Shown here piece by piece: positions 39,268-51,290 of a stretch of 64,000 nucleotides of DNA (positions within the stretch are counted from its first letter, which is position 1; each line of letters begins with the position of its first letter). The stretch covers positions 120,032,325 through 120,096,324 of the forward strand of contig CM075764.1 in NCBI GenBank assembly GCA_037974665.1. Direction: 5' to 3'. This DNA is from Ehretia macrophylla (lineage: Eukaryota; Streptophyta; Magnoliopsida; Boraginales; Ehretiaceae). The notes below the pieces were generated by a model that was given only the letters and a program-made list of their open reading frames with translations, was not told the DNA's origin and ran no database searches. The translations under genes were made by a program, and so were the position numbers.

Positions 39268-42200
39268 GTGCGTGAATATGGATATGCAGCTGATGCGTGC
39301 TCACGTTTAAGATTATTTATAATTTTCTTTTGTGTGATTAAGTGATTATGTAGCTGAATAAACTGATGGATTTACTATCTATGATCTCTATTAATGCGAA
39401 TTGTTTCAGAATTTAATTTGATTATATCATTTTATTTGTTGATTGAGGCTAGGTTTGGTTTGAAATTTTTTAGCTGATTTAATTAACCTTTTCAAATAGT
39501 AGTTAGTGTTTGAACAAAAGGTATAGCGGTTAGTGTTGTAAGCTTAAGTATTAGCTCGAGTAAACTATTTTGGATCTAGTTGAAATTTACCGATCTCTCT
39601 TACGAGCTTGAAGTTCAGAGCCATCACATTTCCCATAATTGATTGTTCAAATAGTGAATAACACGTTTACAGGTATCGTATGAGGTCTACCCAATGCTAG
39701 GTGATCGAAACCAAATTGTGCCCTTATAGTTCAGAGGCACATTTGCTGTATATCAAATTCTACTGTTGGCTTTGGGCTTCAAGAGATACATAAATTTTTG
39801 AATTTTTATGGTTGATTTTGTCAAATATTTTCAGTTGATTAACGCACAATTTTTTTAAATAATTTTCTGTTGATATTGATTGTGAGGACTTGATCTATGA
39901 AAAAATAATAGGCTTGGAACGAGCTGAACAGAAATGGAGCTCCAAAAAGGCAGCCAGACTGTATAGTTCAACTAAAGAAGAAGCACCGGAGATCAAAGCT
40001 ACCTAACACTGTTACTATAGATTCGATATACGAGAAGAAGTTCTTGTCCTTAACTAGTGTCATTGAAGCTGTCATAGTTGATTCCTTTGTTCTTCCAGGT
40101 ACTATGTGAACTCAGTCCTTTCTCTCTATTTTCATTGATTTAAGCTTACCAACGTTTCACAAACATCCATTCTGTTATCTATGAGTTAAGCTTTTTACAA
40201 AAAGATTAATAAATGTATGAATAAAAATTCCATTTGGTGGCAGAGTTTGTTTTTGGATCATTTGAAGACACGTGGAGTATTTCCTTTTCTGCATACGTTG
40301 AATTTTGTTATCTATCGGTTAAGCTCAATCTATTGGTGTTTCTTTTGGCTTCATGGTGAAAAATGCATATCGAGTATCACATAATCTAAGCTTTTCAAGC
40401 AGCTTTTAATGCTTAATTTTCTCTTCTTTTTGATTTTGTTGCCAATTTAGTGGCATACATATTTCTTACATTGTGATTGATTTTCCATGCGATAATGTCG
40501 TTTTTTAGGAACAAATATCTATATGCTCACTTTGGGTGACTATTGGAGCTCAAATACGATTGATCTGTATCTTCATCGGAGGTAAATGAATGTCGTGCAC
40601 TCTTTAATTAATTGTATTAGACCCTTCTACATGAAGTCTGAACAATATAAACATGTGATTGCTAAAGCAACACTTACATTCAGTGGTATTAAGCAAACAA
40701 ATAACCTGATATCTATGCTGCAATTTCACCAATGTTCTATGTTGTAACTGAAACTTTAATGCTTTGTGCTGTGGCTCTGGACTAATTTATCTGTCTATTA
40801 AGCATTTAAGATGTCTTGTACCGCAGGTTTTACAATTTAGCTGATCCCAGCAATGGGATTCTGAAGAAAGGACGGGAAATTTTTCTCACAGGATGCTACC
40901 TTCGAACTGCTGCTGGAGGATCCAGCCACATGCGACTTTTACCAACTGAATATCTAGTAATATTGTTAGATGAGGTATTATTAAGCAATCTTGCTCTGTT
41001 CCTGATTCTGTTATAATTTTGCCAGTTCCATTTATATTTTAATAGCTACTATGTCTTTTTTGTGCACACGTAAATTCCTAAATATTAGTAATGCCACTAT
41101 TAATTCTCGGCATGGGGTTACATACGAACTAACATGTTTGAAAGTATAAATTGAGCTTCATAACTTCAATTAGTTTGAATCTGTGTCTTCTAGAATGCAT
41201 TGCTATTTGAATTGAAATAATAGTCTCTCCACTTTTAGCAGTCCTTGTGTGTCTTTTGTAAACTGGGTCCATTACAGTTGTTACGTTTGATGCAGGACCA
41301 AGATGATGATGCCATTTTGCTCGGAGCACAATTTTGTTCAGATTCATTTTCTTCAATTTCTTTAGATGCAGTCAACAAAGGGGTCTCTTACTCATTATAC
41401 GCAAGGTAAATGCATTGTCACTCCATTAATTTATTCACCAGGGATGCAGTTCACCCTTTGTACTGGAATTTATATAGAAAATAGTACTTAGAGTCCCATC
41501 ATTCTTTATCCAAGAACTAGTTGACCCCCTATTCACCAAAAAGGAAACAAGAAATGAAATTTGTACTTGTGAATGTTGAACTGGTCAATGAAATCAGCTT
41601 CCCCTCTATGGAAATCTCATTCAGGTAATTGCATTGAATTATAAGCATTGGTAAGCGGTGATTAGCATATTGATCCTTGTTCCCCCTGACTTGTGCACTC
41701 TTCTATTTTTTCTTTCGTTCTTCTTTTTGATAAGTCTGCCTTTCTACATTTTCCTAATTATGGACAGGATTGAGTCTATTGGTTCATTAGAAATTCAAGG
41801 AAAGTACGGTAGTTTGCAGAGGAAGCAAATTACTCTTGTCGATAATGATGGTGTCAGGTTAAAATTTCTACTATGGGGTGAGCAAGTATTGCTTGCCAAT
41901 CTTTTCAGGTAGAATACTTTCCGAAGTATATCTTTTGCTGCTGCCTTTTTCCCTTATACATAATAGTAACCCAGTTCCTTTATAGTGTGGGAAGTATGCT
42001 TGCCCTTGATAGACCATTTATTGCAAGTTCTGTTGATAGCAATCTGGAAGCATGTGAAGAATTTTGCCTTGAATATGGTAGTGTGACACTGTTATATCTG
42101 GTGCCTCTGATTCAACACGAGGAACGTGTAAGTCATGAGTTATTTGTGTAAATGGCAATACTTGGTAGTCTAACCATGAATATGAAATTGACTAGTGAGA

Positions 42201-44713
42201 TGTGCCAGATATGTGTACCATTGACACAGAACCGGTGTCAAGGATCAAGGTTGTTGAATGCACTGGATCCAACTCAGGGACCTATAGTATCTCAAGTGAC
42301 CTTACCTTGTGATTCTCAAGGGTCCATTGACTTCAGTCGTTACCCTTTTCGAGTAAGTTTTATTCTCTTAAAAGTTTCAAGATCTGACCAGAAACTACGT
42401 TCATTTATTCTTCGCATCTCTTATATTGACCATTCTCTGTAAGTATAGTTTCTCCGGGTCCAATTTCACGATGTACTAATGTTAAGTGATAAATTTTTTG
42501 ATGTTATTACCTGAAATGGTGACAGAAACTTTCTTTTCTGAAATAAACGTGCCTTCACATAGATCCATATTTTTCACATGCAACTCTGAAGTTTCTAATA
42601 CTACTCGACATTATAACAAGGTGTGTTAATTCTTTTAATACCTTTTCTTGCATAGGCTGCATTTAAGTGATGGGTTGAGTAACTTGTTCACAGTAGCATA
42701 TGTCGGAAACTATAATATTTGAATTACATAACTTGCACTAATTTATATTATTCGGTGGTTTACATACTGAGAGTACTGTACTTATGGTCAGTTCTCCAGT
42801 TTGATGTTTGTTAACCTTTGGCATAATCAAAGTTTTGCAGTCATATATTTCTGATCTCCGTGACAAGATGACGGGCATCAGCCTCTATGGTACTGTGGGA
42901 GACATTGTTCGAGAAGCGAATACTGCACCAACTATATTCTCTTTGAAGATTGAAGATGCAACTGGTGCAATTTGGGTGAAGCTACATTTTGCGAGCTCTT
43001 GGTAGAACATTGTCAGATGCATTACAAAAGTATAACACATTTCATTCACCAGTCAAACATAATTCTGAACATAAAACCTCAACAACAATGTTTTTCAGGT
43101 CACTTGGCAGGATATGCCTCGGTCACACTGTGTATATATCAGCCTTGGCATGTTTTATGACGAAAAGGAAAAGGTAAGCACACTCCATACTTCATAATAT
43201 TGCATTGAAGTATCTTGATTTTGTCAAACACGGAAGAGATTCATAATTTTCTATTATTGTCAACTTGAGTATTACGTTTCAGCTGTATTGCAATTTTCTT
43301 CTATTGTTTGTTTTCTTTTCAGTCATTGTATTTGGTTGAGACACGCTCATCTTGTTGTGAATGTTTTCCTTGACAGGCTTGAATTGTCGTGGTTGGAGAC
43401 GGACAATGGAGCCTCGTTCATGAATATTAGTTGCTTGCCAGCACTGCTAAACTCATCTTGTCTCCACAAGCTCTCTCAATTGTCTGATCTATTCATCCAG
43501 ACTAGTGGTACACATGTAGGTTCCCTTTTTTGTTTCTTATTTTTGCTGGAGTAGTTTTTCGATTTATTTCTTCATGATTCGTCCCCGAAATACTGAATAT
43601 ATAAAAATAAAAAGAGAAGAAAAAGAACTTGTAAGTAGATTCTTTTCACGTCCCAGGCCCAGAAAGAGAAGAAATGGAGTTTGTTATTTTGCAACTGCCA
43701 CAATACATCTTGATTGATTTGTATTATAACTACTAAAGGGCTCATGCAAGTTGATATTGTATATGATCAGCATCTACGATGTCCCGTATTAATTTGTGAC
43801 ATGACATTAGAGTAGTTTATAAGTTAGTGTTATGGTAATAACTCGGGTTTATCATGTGGGCTAGTAGATTTGAAGCTTAGACAATTATTCTTAAATTTAT
43901 GATACTATTCTTATTTGCGGGCTTAGATTTTGTGCCTGAGTCCAGACAGTCTCTCTCAAGACATGGCGAATTAACATATTTCCATGGAGTAAATACTTGT
44001 CGAATTAGTCCCTTTTTTGTATGTTTACATATAAATACATGAATGATTTGTTCTCTACGCGGCATCTTCTCATCCATTGTTGCCATTTCTGTATTCAACA
44101 TTAGGTGTGTCGGGTCTGGCTGGATCAAATCGATCAAGTGAATACAAGATTCTCACATGCTGTTTGTAGTTATTTCGTTAATCAAGCACCAAGCGGAGAT
44201 TTTGAATGCGACTTTTGTCATTGTAGTTGCAATGCTGAAGTAGAGCGTACCTTCTACTTAAAGATAACTCTTGCAGACGGCAACGCTAAAATTTTTGCGT
44301 GGTGTACGGGTCAGACCGCTGCTGAATTGCTGCAAATATCTCCTGATGAGTTCGATGAACTGCCTGAGGTAATAGCCATTCGGACTCCCTAAGTATGTGT
44401 TTCAACAGGAATCACACAAGGGTATATTAGAAACCTTTGGTAAAAATGCTTGCCCGTAAGATCGCCTACATGTAAAGAATGTGCAATTTCATCGCGTTTT
44501 AACTCTTATGATCTGAAACTATGAGAATTTCAAACTGATAGGAGACATTTGCTCGTCGTGGATTTTGGTCAGGAAGAACAAATAATGTATCCATCTTCAC
44601 TTCAACATGAAAGATTTACAGTAGCAATGGTGAACTGTAGGAGGCAGAGTTGTGGTGAGCAAGAACATGATGCAGTTACTTGGGAAGTGACCAGGGCAAT
44701 GAAATCTGAATGA
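38762..44713 (+). CDS. Multi-OB-fold, RPA1-like ssDNA-binding protein
   Basis: Thirteen exons join in phase to 661 aa: 38762-39022, 39912-40098, 40509-40581, 40827-40974, 41296-41405, 41768-41908, 41986-42127, 42209-42352, 42841-43001, 43099-43173, 43377-43515, 44105-44368 and 44573-44713. The N-terminus is acidic (poly-Glu at about 20-26). Three OB-like regions are suggested: about 115-255, 258-350 (SIGSLEIQGKYGSLQRKQI) and 410-600 (ISLYGTVGDIVREANTAP). Residues 560-600 resemble the zinc-ribbon half of RPA1 DNA-binding domain C. They have a CDFCHCSC cluster at 562-569, then FYLKITLADGNAKIFAWC. It is not RPA1 itself: RPA1 order and N-terminal domain are absent. Candidates are a plant relative of shieldin subunit 2 (SHLD2/FAM35A) or MEIOB, both RPA1-related multi-OB proteins. 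Function is inferred as ssDNA handling in replication or repair. The exon 1 donor (CTG/GTCATC) is weak. Confidence 0.8.
39098..39262. repeat. Compound TG/TA microsatellite in intron 1 of the OB-fold gene
   Basis: Runs of TG, TA, TGCG and TATG dinucleotides and tetranucleotides alternate for about 165 bp just downstream of exon 1. They create long but meaningless open frames on both strands. Confidence 0.9.
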
Positions 44714-46467
44714 AAGATACCACAAGTATCCTAGTAACGCAAAAGCCTGCCTTAGACCAAAATGGTATAGACTCGTTTGTACCATTGATCCTTGTCGATG
44801 CATTCCCACCGATGATTTTGAAGGATTACTGGAGCATTTTCATAATGTCGTACAAGAAAAACTAAGGTGTCACTCTATTTCCCAATATATTTATAATTTG
44901 TCATGTAAAAGTGTGAATGGCATGGGTGCCATCAAGAATGATTTTATATGTATTTTATAAAAAGGAAAAAAAATCTTTTTAATAGTTGTCATTTAACAAC
45001 AGTGACTTTTGATAAAATGATGTGGTTGTTCGTGATATGGAGTCCCATGTGGACGTATTAGACTATTAGGTTAAATGCTCCATTTTCCAACGCACATAGT
45101 GAATATAATGGTGCCTACAATTGTATTAGAGTAAAATGAATGATACAAAGAAGTTATTAACATTCACCCTTTATCATATGTATCGAGATGATATACATGC
45201 TTTTCTTACATGATATAGCACTTTATACAAGAAATTTTTACTATGTATGAAGTTTGAGATGATATTACATTTACTTTGGAGTTTATTGTTATTCAGTTTT
45301 ACTTTGTATTTTCATAAGAAACTTATATTATTATATATGTATAATATGCATTTGAGTTTGTATAATTCTTTCCTTTTTTCTTTTTTCTTTTTTTTGGCTA
45401 TGATGTATACTATTATATCCTTAATTTTAGAATCTGAGTATTTTATACCAATCACACAAGAAGTTTCGTTTGTTTTTTTCGCAAGTTTGCTTCATTTATT
45501 CAAGTATATTGATATTGTTAGATGAGTGCCTATCCAAATGGAGTGTTTACACTACCTTGAGGAAGAAATTTCTCACCTCTTCACCTCGTCTCTTTTTTAG
45601 ATCTTAAGATAAAATTGATTGGGTGTAATTCTTGTCTTTAAAAAAAAATGAATCTTCAAGATTTTGTAATTGCTTTTTAGCTATACTATCTTCCTTTATC
45701 GTATGTCAAGTTTCTTTGGCGGAGACACATGACATTCAACTTACACGTCTCTATATTGCCTAGCACCCAAAAAAATAAAAATAAAAATTGATATTTTTTC
45801 ATACAAGATTACAATCTTGAACAAAGCTTAAAAAGTGCAATACGGTACACAAGATTCTGGTTATACACAATGTTCAAGAAAATATTGAACCCATTTTAAG
45901 TTTTTTATATACGTAATTTTATCTTATATTTTATAAGAGGATGTTTCATTGCAATTTTAAATTGACCGAATAAAAAAAAAAGGAAAACGAAAAAAATGGC
46001 TGTCCTAAAAGTGACATCTTCTTATGAGCATCATATCTTCTGGTTGGAATGAAGCCTTCCTAAAGCTAAGAATAACATGCAATAGTCTAAGGTCGGCCTT
46101 CTATTCGATTACATATGTAATTGTGCGACCCTCTAATATACATGTGCGTTCCATCATCCATAATGGCATAGAATAGAAGAATTTTTCCTCAACTGAAAAA
46201 CCCACATTCTTTTCCACACTTATGCTTTTCTTAATGCTTAAATTCTAAAACAAGTAAACAAAATCAGCTTTACTTTGTCAAAAAGCTTACCGACATTCTT
46301 TTGTATCTCATATATACTGTCATTTTCTCTAGCTTTAAAAATGTCCTGTTCTGAATAATATTCTAACTACTATTGTATCAACACAAGACGCTCATGTAAC
46401 ACTTTCTCCACAATCAGGTAATACTTAATAACACTCTTCTATCTGCATATATATGTATGTATATATA
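44714..46467. other. AT-rich intergenic spacer
   Basis: The first part should hold the 3' UTR of the OB-fold gene. I see no further gene, no conserved motif and no clear element until the foldback sequence at 46468. Confidence 0.55.
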
Positions 46468-46826
46468 GGGAAATTTGTGCAAATGTTCCCTATTGTTTCT
46501 TTAAAATTTTAAATTCATATGTATTATTCAAAATTAATCAATTTAATCTCTATTATTTTTAAAAAAATTTAAATTCGTCCATATTGTTCAAAATTAGTCA
46601 ATTTAGACTATATTATTTCCCAAAAAAATAATTTAATCTCTGCCTAAATTGGCTAAATTGATTTTTTTTTTTATAGAAACAATTGGGAGTATATTGGTTA
46701 ATTTTGAACAATAAAGATAAATTTTATTTTTTTGGAAAATAATAGGGATTAAATTGACTAATTTTGAACAATAAGTACGAATTTGAAATTTTGATAAAAC
46801 AATAGGGATTGCTTTTGCAATTTTCC
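46468..46826. mobile_element. Foldback (MITE-like) element 2
   Basis: Inverted termini GGAAATTTGTGCAAATGTTC (left) and, inverted, GGAAAATTGCAAAAGCAATC (right) are each followed by CCTATTGTTT. The arms consist of repeated modules with TTCAAAATTA-TCAATTTA, and the palindrome centre is near 46645. It has no coding capacity and lies in AT-rich flanks, so the target duplication is unclear. The remaining 46827-47516 is the upstream region of the DUF247 gene, where I see no further feature. Confidence 0.65.
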
Positions 46827-47516
46827 ATATATACATATCTGTAGGGAACATTGGCAGAGCCGTGGTCAGGTGTGTACATCTACGGTTAGTGTGGACATTT
46901 ATATGTAAGGGGTCCAATATAATCGATTTTTTTCTCTTATCATAATTGTGCACAAAAATATATGAAACACAATAAGACACACTTCCACAGAATTATTCCA
47001 CGATAATTACTAACACAGTACGTGGTTTTGTTTCGAACTCCTTTGGTAAATGCTATGATAAATTTTTTTTGGTCAGTCCGTACTAACCAAAGAATTACTC
47101 ATGCTATGACATTACTCAATCTGGTTTTTATCATTTTCTTCCTTAGGGGCTGTTAGACTTAATTCCAGGGCAAAGTAGTAGTTATATTGTTTTGAGTGAG
47201 TAACTTAGCTTGCCTCTGAGAAACTATAACTTAGTCTTGCTGCACGAAACTCTACGGGATCCGAAAGGAAGGTTGGACCTACTGTGGCTCTAGTGTACAC
47301 AGGCTTACCTTGCATTTTTGCACGAAATTGCAAAACTTAGTGAACTGATGATGATGAAATTTATATTGGCAACAGGGTGGATTATTCATCAGCATTCTTG
47401 AAGTTTATCCCATCTGGAGGAACCCGTACTGCCCACCCTCCCCTCCCCCAGGCGGTCTTGATTCGATCCAAATTAGCTTACTTGAAATACACCGTGCTGT
47501 CCAAGAAAATTAGGAG

Positions 47517-48758
47517 ATGGAAGTACGTAGTAGATCACAAAGTAGAGTAGCAACCAAAGATCTTGTGCCCATTGAATATGTGCCAGAAGACAATCTTGTA
47601 GCCCCAATCAAAAAAAAGATGGAAACTCTTTCCCTTTCTGGTTGCATCAGCAGAGTATCTGAAGAACACCTGAAAGGAAATGGAGATCAATACTTTCCAA
47701 TGTTAGTGTCAATAGGCCCTTTCCACCATGGAAAAGAGCCATTAAAATCAATGGAAGATAAAAAATGGTGCTATCTCAACGCCCTTCTCAGCAGATACCC
47801 GAATTCAAATTCAAATGTAGAGGCAAGCTTGGACAATTGTCTAAAGATGCTAAAACGTTTGGAAGAAAAAGCTCGAAAATGTTATGCAGAATACATTGAT
47901 ATGGAAAGTGATGAATTTGTGCAGATGATGTTAGTTGATGGTTGTTTCATCATTGAGCTATTTCTGAAGTCTGCAATTAAGGGTCTGCGACGCAGAGATG
48001 ATCCGTGCTTCAGCCCGGTTGACAGACTCTACCGTGTAACGTCAGATTTGATGTTACTGGAAAATCAGATACCGTTTTTTATTGTTGAGCATCTGTTTCA
48101 GCTTGTTCCTATTCCTAAACAATGCAGTCAGTCTCCTGCTCAGCTTGCGTTACGTTTCTTCAAGAAAATGATTCCAGGCGCTGGAGAGATTCCTCCAGAG
48201 AGAATTTTCGCAAACATTAATCATATTCTAGACCTGATTCGTCAGTGCTATCTCCCAACAAGCCTGGAACTGCAAACAGGTGGCGGGCGAGAGAATGTGA
48301 AGAGTGCAACAAATATTCATTATCAAGGGATCCAGATCAGGCTGGGCCTTGGAGAAAGCTTATTGAACATCCATTTTGATCGTGGAGTACTCGAAATCCC
48401 ACCTTTGAAAATCAATATTTACACAGAGACTTTGTTTAGGAACCTCATTGCACTTGAGCATTGTTGCTCTCAGTATACAAAGCACATCACATCATATCTC
48501 ATTCTTATGAGATGCTTAATACAATCCAAGAATGATGTTAGGCTACTACGCGGGCGTCGCATTCTCGTTATTCCCTCAGACATACAGAGAGGTCCTTCCA
48601 CTCAAAGGTCCATTAACGCGAAAGAAGATGATTCATACAGAGAAATTCTTCATCTGTTCAAGAAACTCCATGTCGACTTGAACATGAATGACTTCTATTA
48701 CAGAGGGCTCTGTGAACAAATTAATAGCCATCAAAGTAGAAAGTATCAGGTATGTTAG
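47517..48758 (+). CDS. DUF247 (UPF0481) family protein, short C-terminus
   Basis: A single open frame of 413 aa starts at the first in-frame ATG. DUF247 hallmarks run from about residue 40 to 390: YFPMLVSIGPFHHGKEPL (about 60-77), VDGCFIIELFL, LMLLENQIPFFIVEHLF, GVLEIPPLKINIYTETLF, FRNLIALEHC and FKKLHVDLN near the end. Members usually end with a transmembrane helix after a Trp-rich stretch. Here the protein stops at SRKYQVC, before any such helix, and no downstream exon for it is visible. A splice donor (CAG/GTATGT) at the very end leaves open an unrecognised further exon. DUF247 biochemistry is not established; some grass members are self-incompatibility determinants. Confidence 0.85.
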   Translation: MEVRSRSQSRVATKDLVPIEYVPEDNLVAPIKKKMETLSLSGCISRVSEEHLKGNGDQYFPMLVSIGPFHHGKEPLKSMEDKKWCYLNALLSRYPNSNSNVEASLDNCLKMLKRLEEKARKCYAEYIDMESDEFVQMMLVDGCFIIELFLKSAIKGLRRRDDPCFSPVDRLYRVTSDLMLLENQIPFFIVEHLFQLVPIPKQCSQSPAQLALRFFKKMIPGAGEIPPERIFANINHILDLIRQCYLPTSLELQTGGGRENVKSATNIHYQGIQIRLGLGESLLNIHFDRGVLEIPPLKINIYTETLFRNLIALEHCCSQYTKHITSYLILMRCLIQSKNDVRLLRGRRILVIPSDIQRGPSTQRSINAKEDDSYREILHLFKKLHVDLNMNDFYYRGLCEQINSHQSRKYQVC

Positions 48759-48965
48759 AACAAAGTAAAAGGAATCAATCATAGTAATCCCATAAATAAT
48801 GTTTCTGCAATTATTCCAACAATTTTGCTCTATCTTTCAATTTTCATAGAATTTTTACTTTCTGTGCTAGATTTTTAGCTGCAGCTCTGTCTCATTTTGC
48901 TGATTTCCTTTCAGCTTCAACTAGTATTGATTCTTTCTGACTATGTCTATTTTTTGTGTTGGGTG

Positions 48966-49202
48966 AACGACACTAAACCCCCTGTTATTTGTCGAAAGTA
49001 TAAAATATTCCCTTGTATTTTTAAAACCCTCTCGTAGTCCTCCCGTAGTTTCCAAAACTAAGCTACAATACCCTCCTCCGAAAATATAAAACTGAGGAAT
49101 GTAAGTGTTGTTTCAGAAACCACAAGTGGATTATGAGGGTGTTTTGAGGACACATAAGGTACTTTGTACTTTTGGCAAATCACAGAAGGGTCTTTTGTCG
49201 TT
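48966..49202. mobile_element. Foldback (MITE-like) element 3
   Basis: The left end AACGACACTAAACCCCCTGT pairs with the inverted right end AACGACAAAAGACCCTTCTG. The similarity continues inward for at least 90 bp (for example AAAACCCTC-CGTAGTCC against AAAACACCCTCATAATCC). The element is about 237 bp, without coding capacity. The rest of 48759-50480 is intergenic, with no supported gene. Confidence 0.6.
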
Positions 49203-50480
49203 TTCCGTTTGTGTTTGATGTACAGCTGAGTTTACTCTGGTGCAAATGATGACAAAACTTCGTTAATGCAGAAGAGTGAGGATCATCAACAAGATATTTG
49301 TTAATGTTTCAAGCTTCAAGTGGATTGAACTGCTGATGAACTTGAGTTTATCAATCTATTTAATGGTTTACAATGCTCAATTACAATGTGGGTAATAGAA
49401 AACAATTGCATTTAGTAATCAACACAAGGTTGCTGTTGTTATTATACATTAGATCTTCTATAAATAGGTTGCAATATTGTATTTGCAGGGACATCAATCA
49501 ATAAAGTGTTTCATGGCATCTCGTACTACCACATTGATTATGTAAAAGAAACACGTATACTTTGTAATATCTTGATTTCTCTATTACTCTTAGCACAGGT
49601 TTAAATATTTTGAATCAGACTCAATGTGTTAACATGCTAGTAATTAAACCTGAATCATTACATAATGGCGTTCGCTACTTGATCTTCCTACACGTTCTGT
49701 AACTTTAGAATCTTGTAAATTCAAATATATAAGAAATATGCATGAAGTATAAATTCAAAAACATAAGAAATATGCATGAAGAAGGTTACCGATTGATCTA
49801 TTGTCTTGATATGTAATGCAATATGCCAGCCTATTTTTCTAATTATAGGGAAAGAGTAGAAATAAGAAAGTCTAGGACCTAAACTGAATATCTTTCCATC
49901 AAATTTTGGCCCTAATAGAATGACAAAAAATTTTAAATCGCATGTCATGCAGCTCGGTACTAATGAAGAATATAGTCACCACTAATCTCATAGAATTCTT
50001 TACATATCTATGTATTTTCAATTTAAAAAAATTTATTAGTCTCCTCTAAAACAAAGATATCAAATTATATATTATATTCTGGAGAAAAAATCTTGAATTC
50101 ACTCATACATGGGATAACGATCCTATATATTCAAACAAGTATGAAAACCTTTTCTTGGTTTTAGTTTTATGTTGTGGGATAACATGCTTCACTAGCAAAA
50201 GCAGAAGCTATAACCAAGTCCAAATGTGTGACTACCTTAATAATAAATTCTGACCAACAAAAAAAAATCCATGAAAATAGCCCATAACTGCCTGTTGGAT
50301 GGTAACTACTCTTTTCCCCCTCTTTTCATCTATACTAATCATCGTGTTTTCGTGTCCAGATGTAGGATACTTATCCAAAAGTTATCACAACTCAATCATA
50401 AATGATGTCGTAAATTTTCCCATCAGATACTTGGCAGGACGAACACTTACAAATTCTTTTGATTGACGAGCTATACGAAA

Positions 50481-51290
50481 ATGGAGAATCAATATTATCA
50501 GAGATTGCTCCTGATTGTCTTCTCCTTCCTCATTTGTATACAAGGCAATGTCTTGGATCATTTTTTTTCTAGAGATGCTTCTGCAAATCTGCAGCCTGTT
50601 TCCGATTTGCAGCCTGTTTCCTCACCAGGGCAACAGCCTGTTGATCCACCAACCCCTGAACCAGCCCCTCCGTTAAATTACGTGTCGTTCCCTCCTTCAG
50701 GTTCTGATCCTCCATTTGGATCCATTTCTCCTACCACGGGAAGCTTTCCATCCGGGATGGGTCCTGTTTCGGTTTCAGATCCTCCATTGAACGATTTCCC
50801 ACCCGATCCTACATCTGATTCAATCTCTCCATCCTCTGATATCGATCCTGGTGTCAAGAAAATCTGTGAATCAACGGATTATCCTTCTCTTTGCCTGGCC
50901 ACAGTTACTCCATTCCTCAATGGAAAGTCCGACGTGCTCTCGGTTCTTGAAGTGGCGATGAAGGCTAGTAAGGAGCTCGCGAAGATTGCATTCGCCATGG
51001 TGAAAAGATTTGCCAATGCTCCTGGAACGCCTCCAAAATTACTTAGCATTCTCAAGGATTGTAAAGACAGTTATGACGATGCTCTGTACAATTTTGAGAA
51101 CGCGCTCAACGCGTTCTCAAATCGCGATATAGGCACAATGAACACCATGCTTAGCGCTGTCATTACTGCTGTTGGTGATTGTGATGATGGAATTTCTCAG
51201 TTAGGCTCCCCTTTTCCAGTAGCCAGATATGCTGACAAGTTAACCAACATGACCAGCAATTGCCTTGCTATCGTCTCCTTAGTCCACTGA
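50481..51290 (+). CDS. Pectin methylesterase/invertase inhibitor (PMEI) with Pro-rich linker
   Basis: An intronless frame of 269 aa begins at the ATG at 50481. Residues 1-22 are a signal peptide (LLLIVFSFLICIQG). A Pro/Ser-rich linker covers about 38-122, with a repeated LQPVS motif. The PMEI domain runs from about 123 to 267. The two conserved disulfide pairs are Cys129-Cys138 and Cys194-Cys234, with an extra Cys261. The order KKICESTDYPSLCLATV, LKDCKDSYDDAL and GDCDDG is typical. PMEI-domain proteins inhibit pectin methylesterases in the cell wall, or vacuolar/apoplastic invertases. Sequence alone does not decide the target. The long linker is unusual for a stand-alone inhibitor and may tether it in the wall. 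A truncated relative lies 4.5 kb downstream. Confidence 0.88.
   Translation: MENQYYQRLLLIVFSFLICIQGNVLDHFFSRDASANLQPVSDLQPVSSPGQQPVDPPTPEPAPPLNYVSFPPSGSDPPFGSISPTTGSFPSGMGPVSVSDPPLNDFPPDPTSDSISPSSDIDPGVKKICESTDYPSLCLATVTPFLNGKSDVLSVLEVAMKASKELAKIAFAMVKRFANAPGTPPKLLSILKDCKDSYDDALYNFENALNAFSNRDIGTMNTMLSAVITAVGDCDDGISQLGSPFPVARYADKLTNMTSNCLAIVSLVH

Noticed and set aside
38835-39304. Long frames of repeated His/Thr/Tyr/Cys/Val on both strands
   Set aside because: They are translations of the TG/TA microsatellite in intron 1 of the OB-fold gene.
50463-50480. Upstream start for the PMEI gene
   Set aside because: The extension begins at a TTG and would bury the signal peptide. The ATG at 50481 places the hydrophobic segment correctly.
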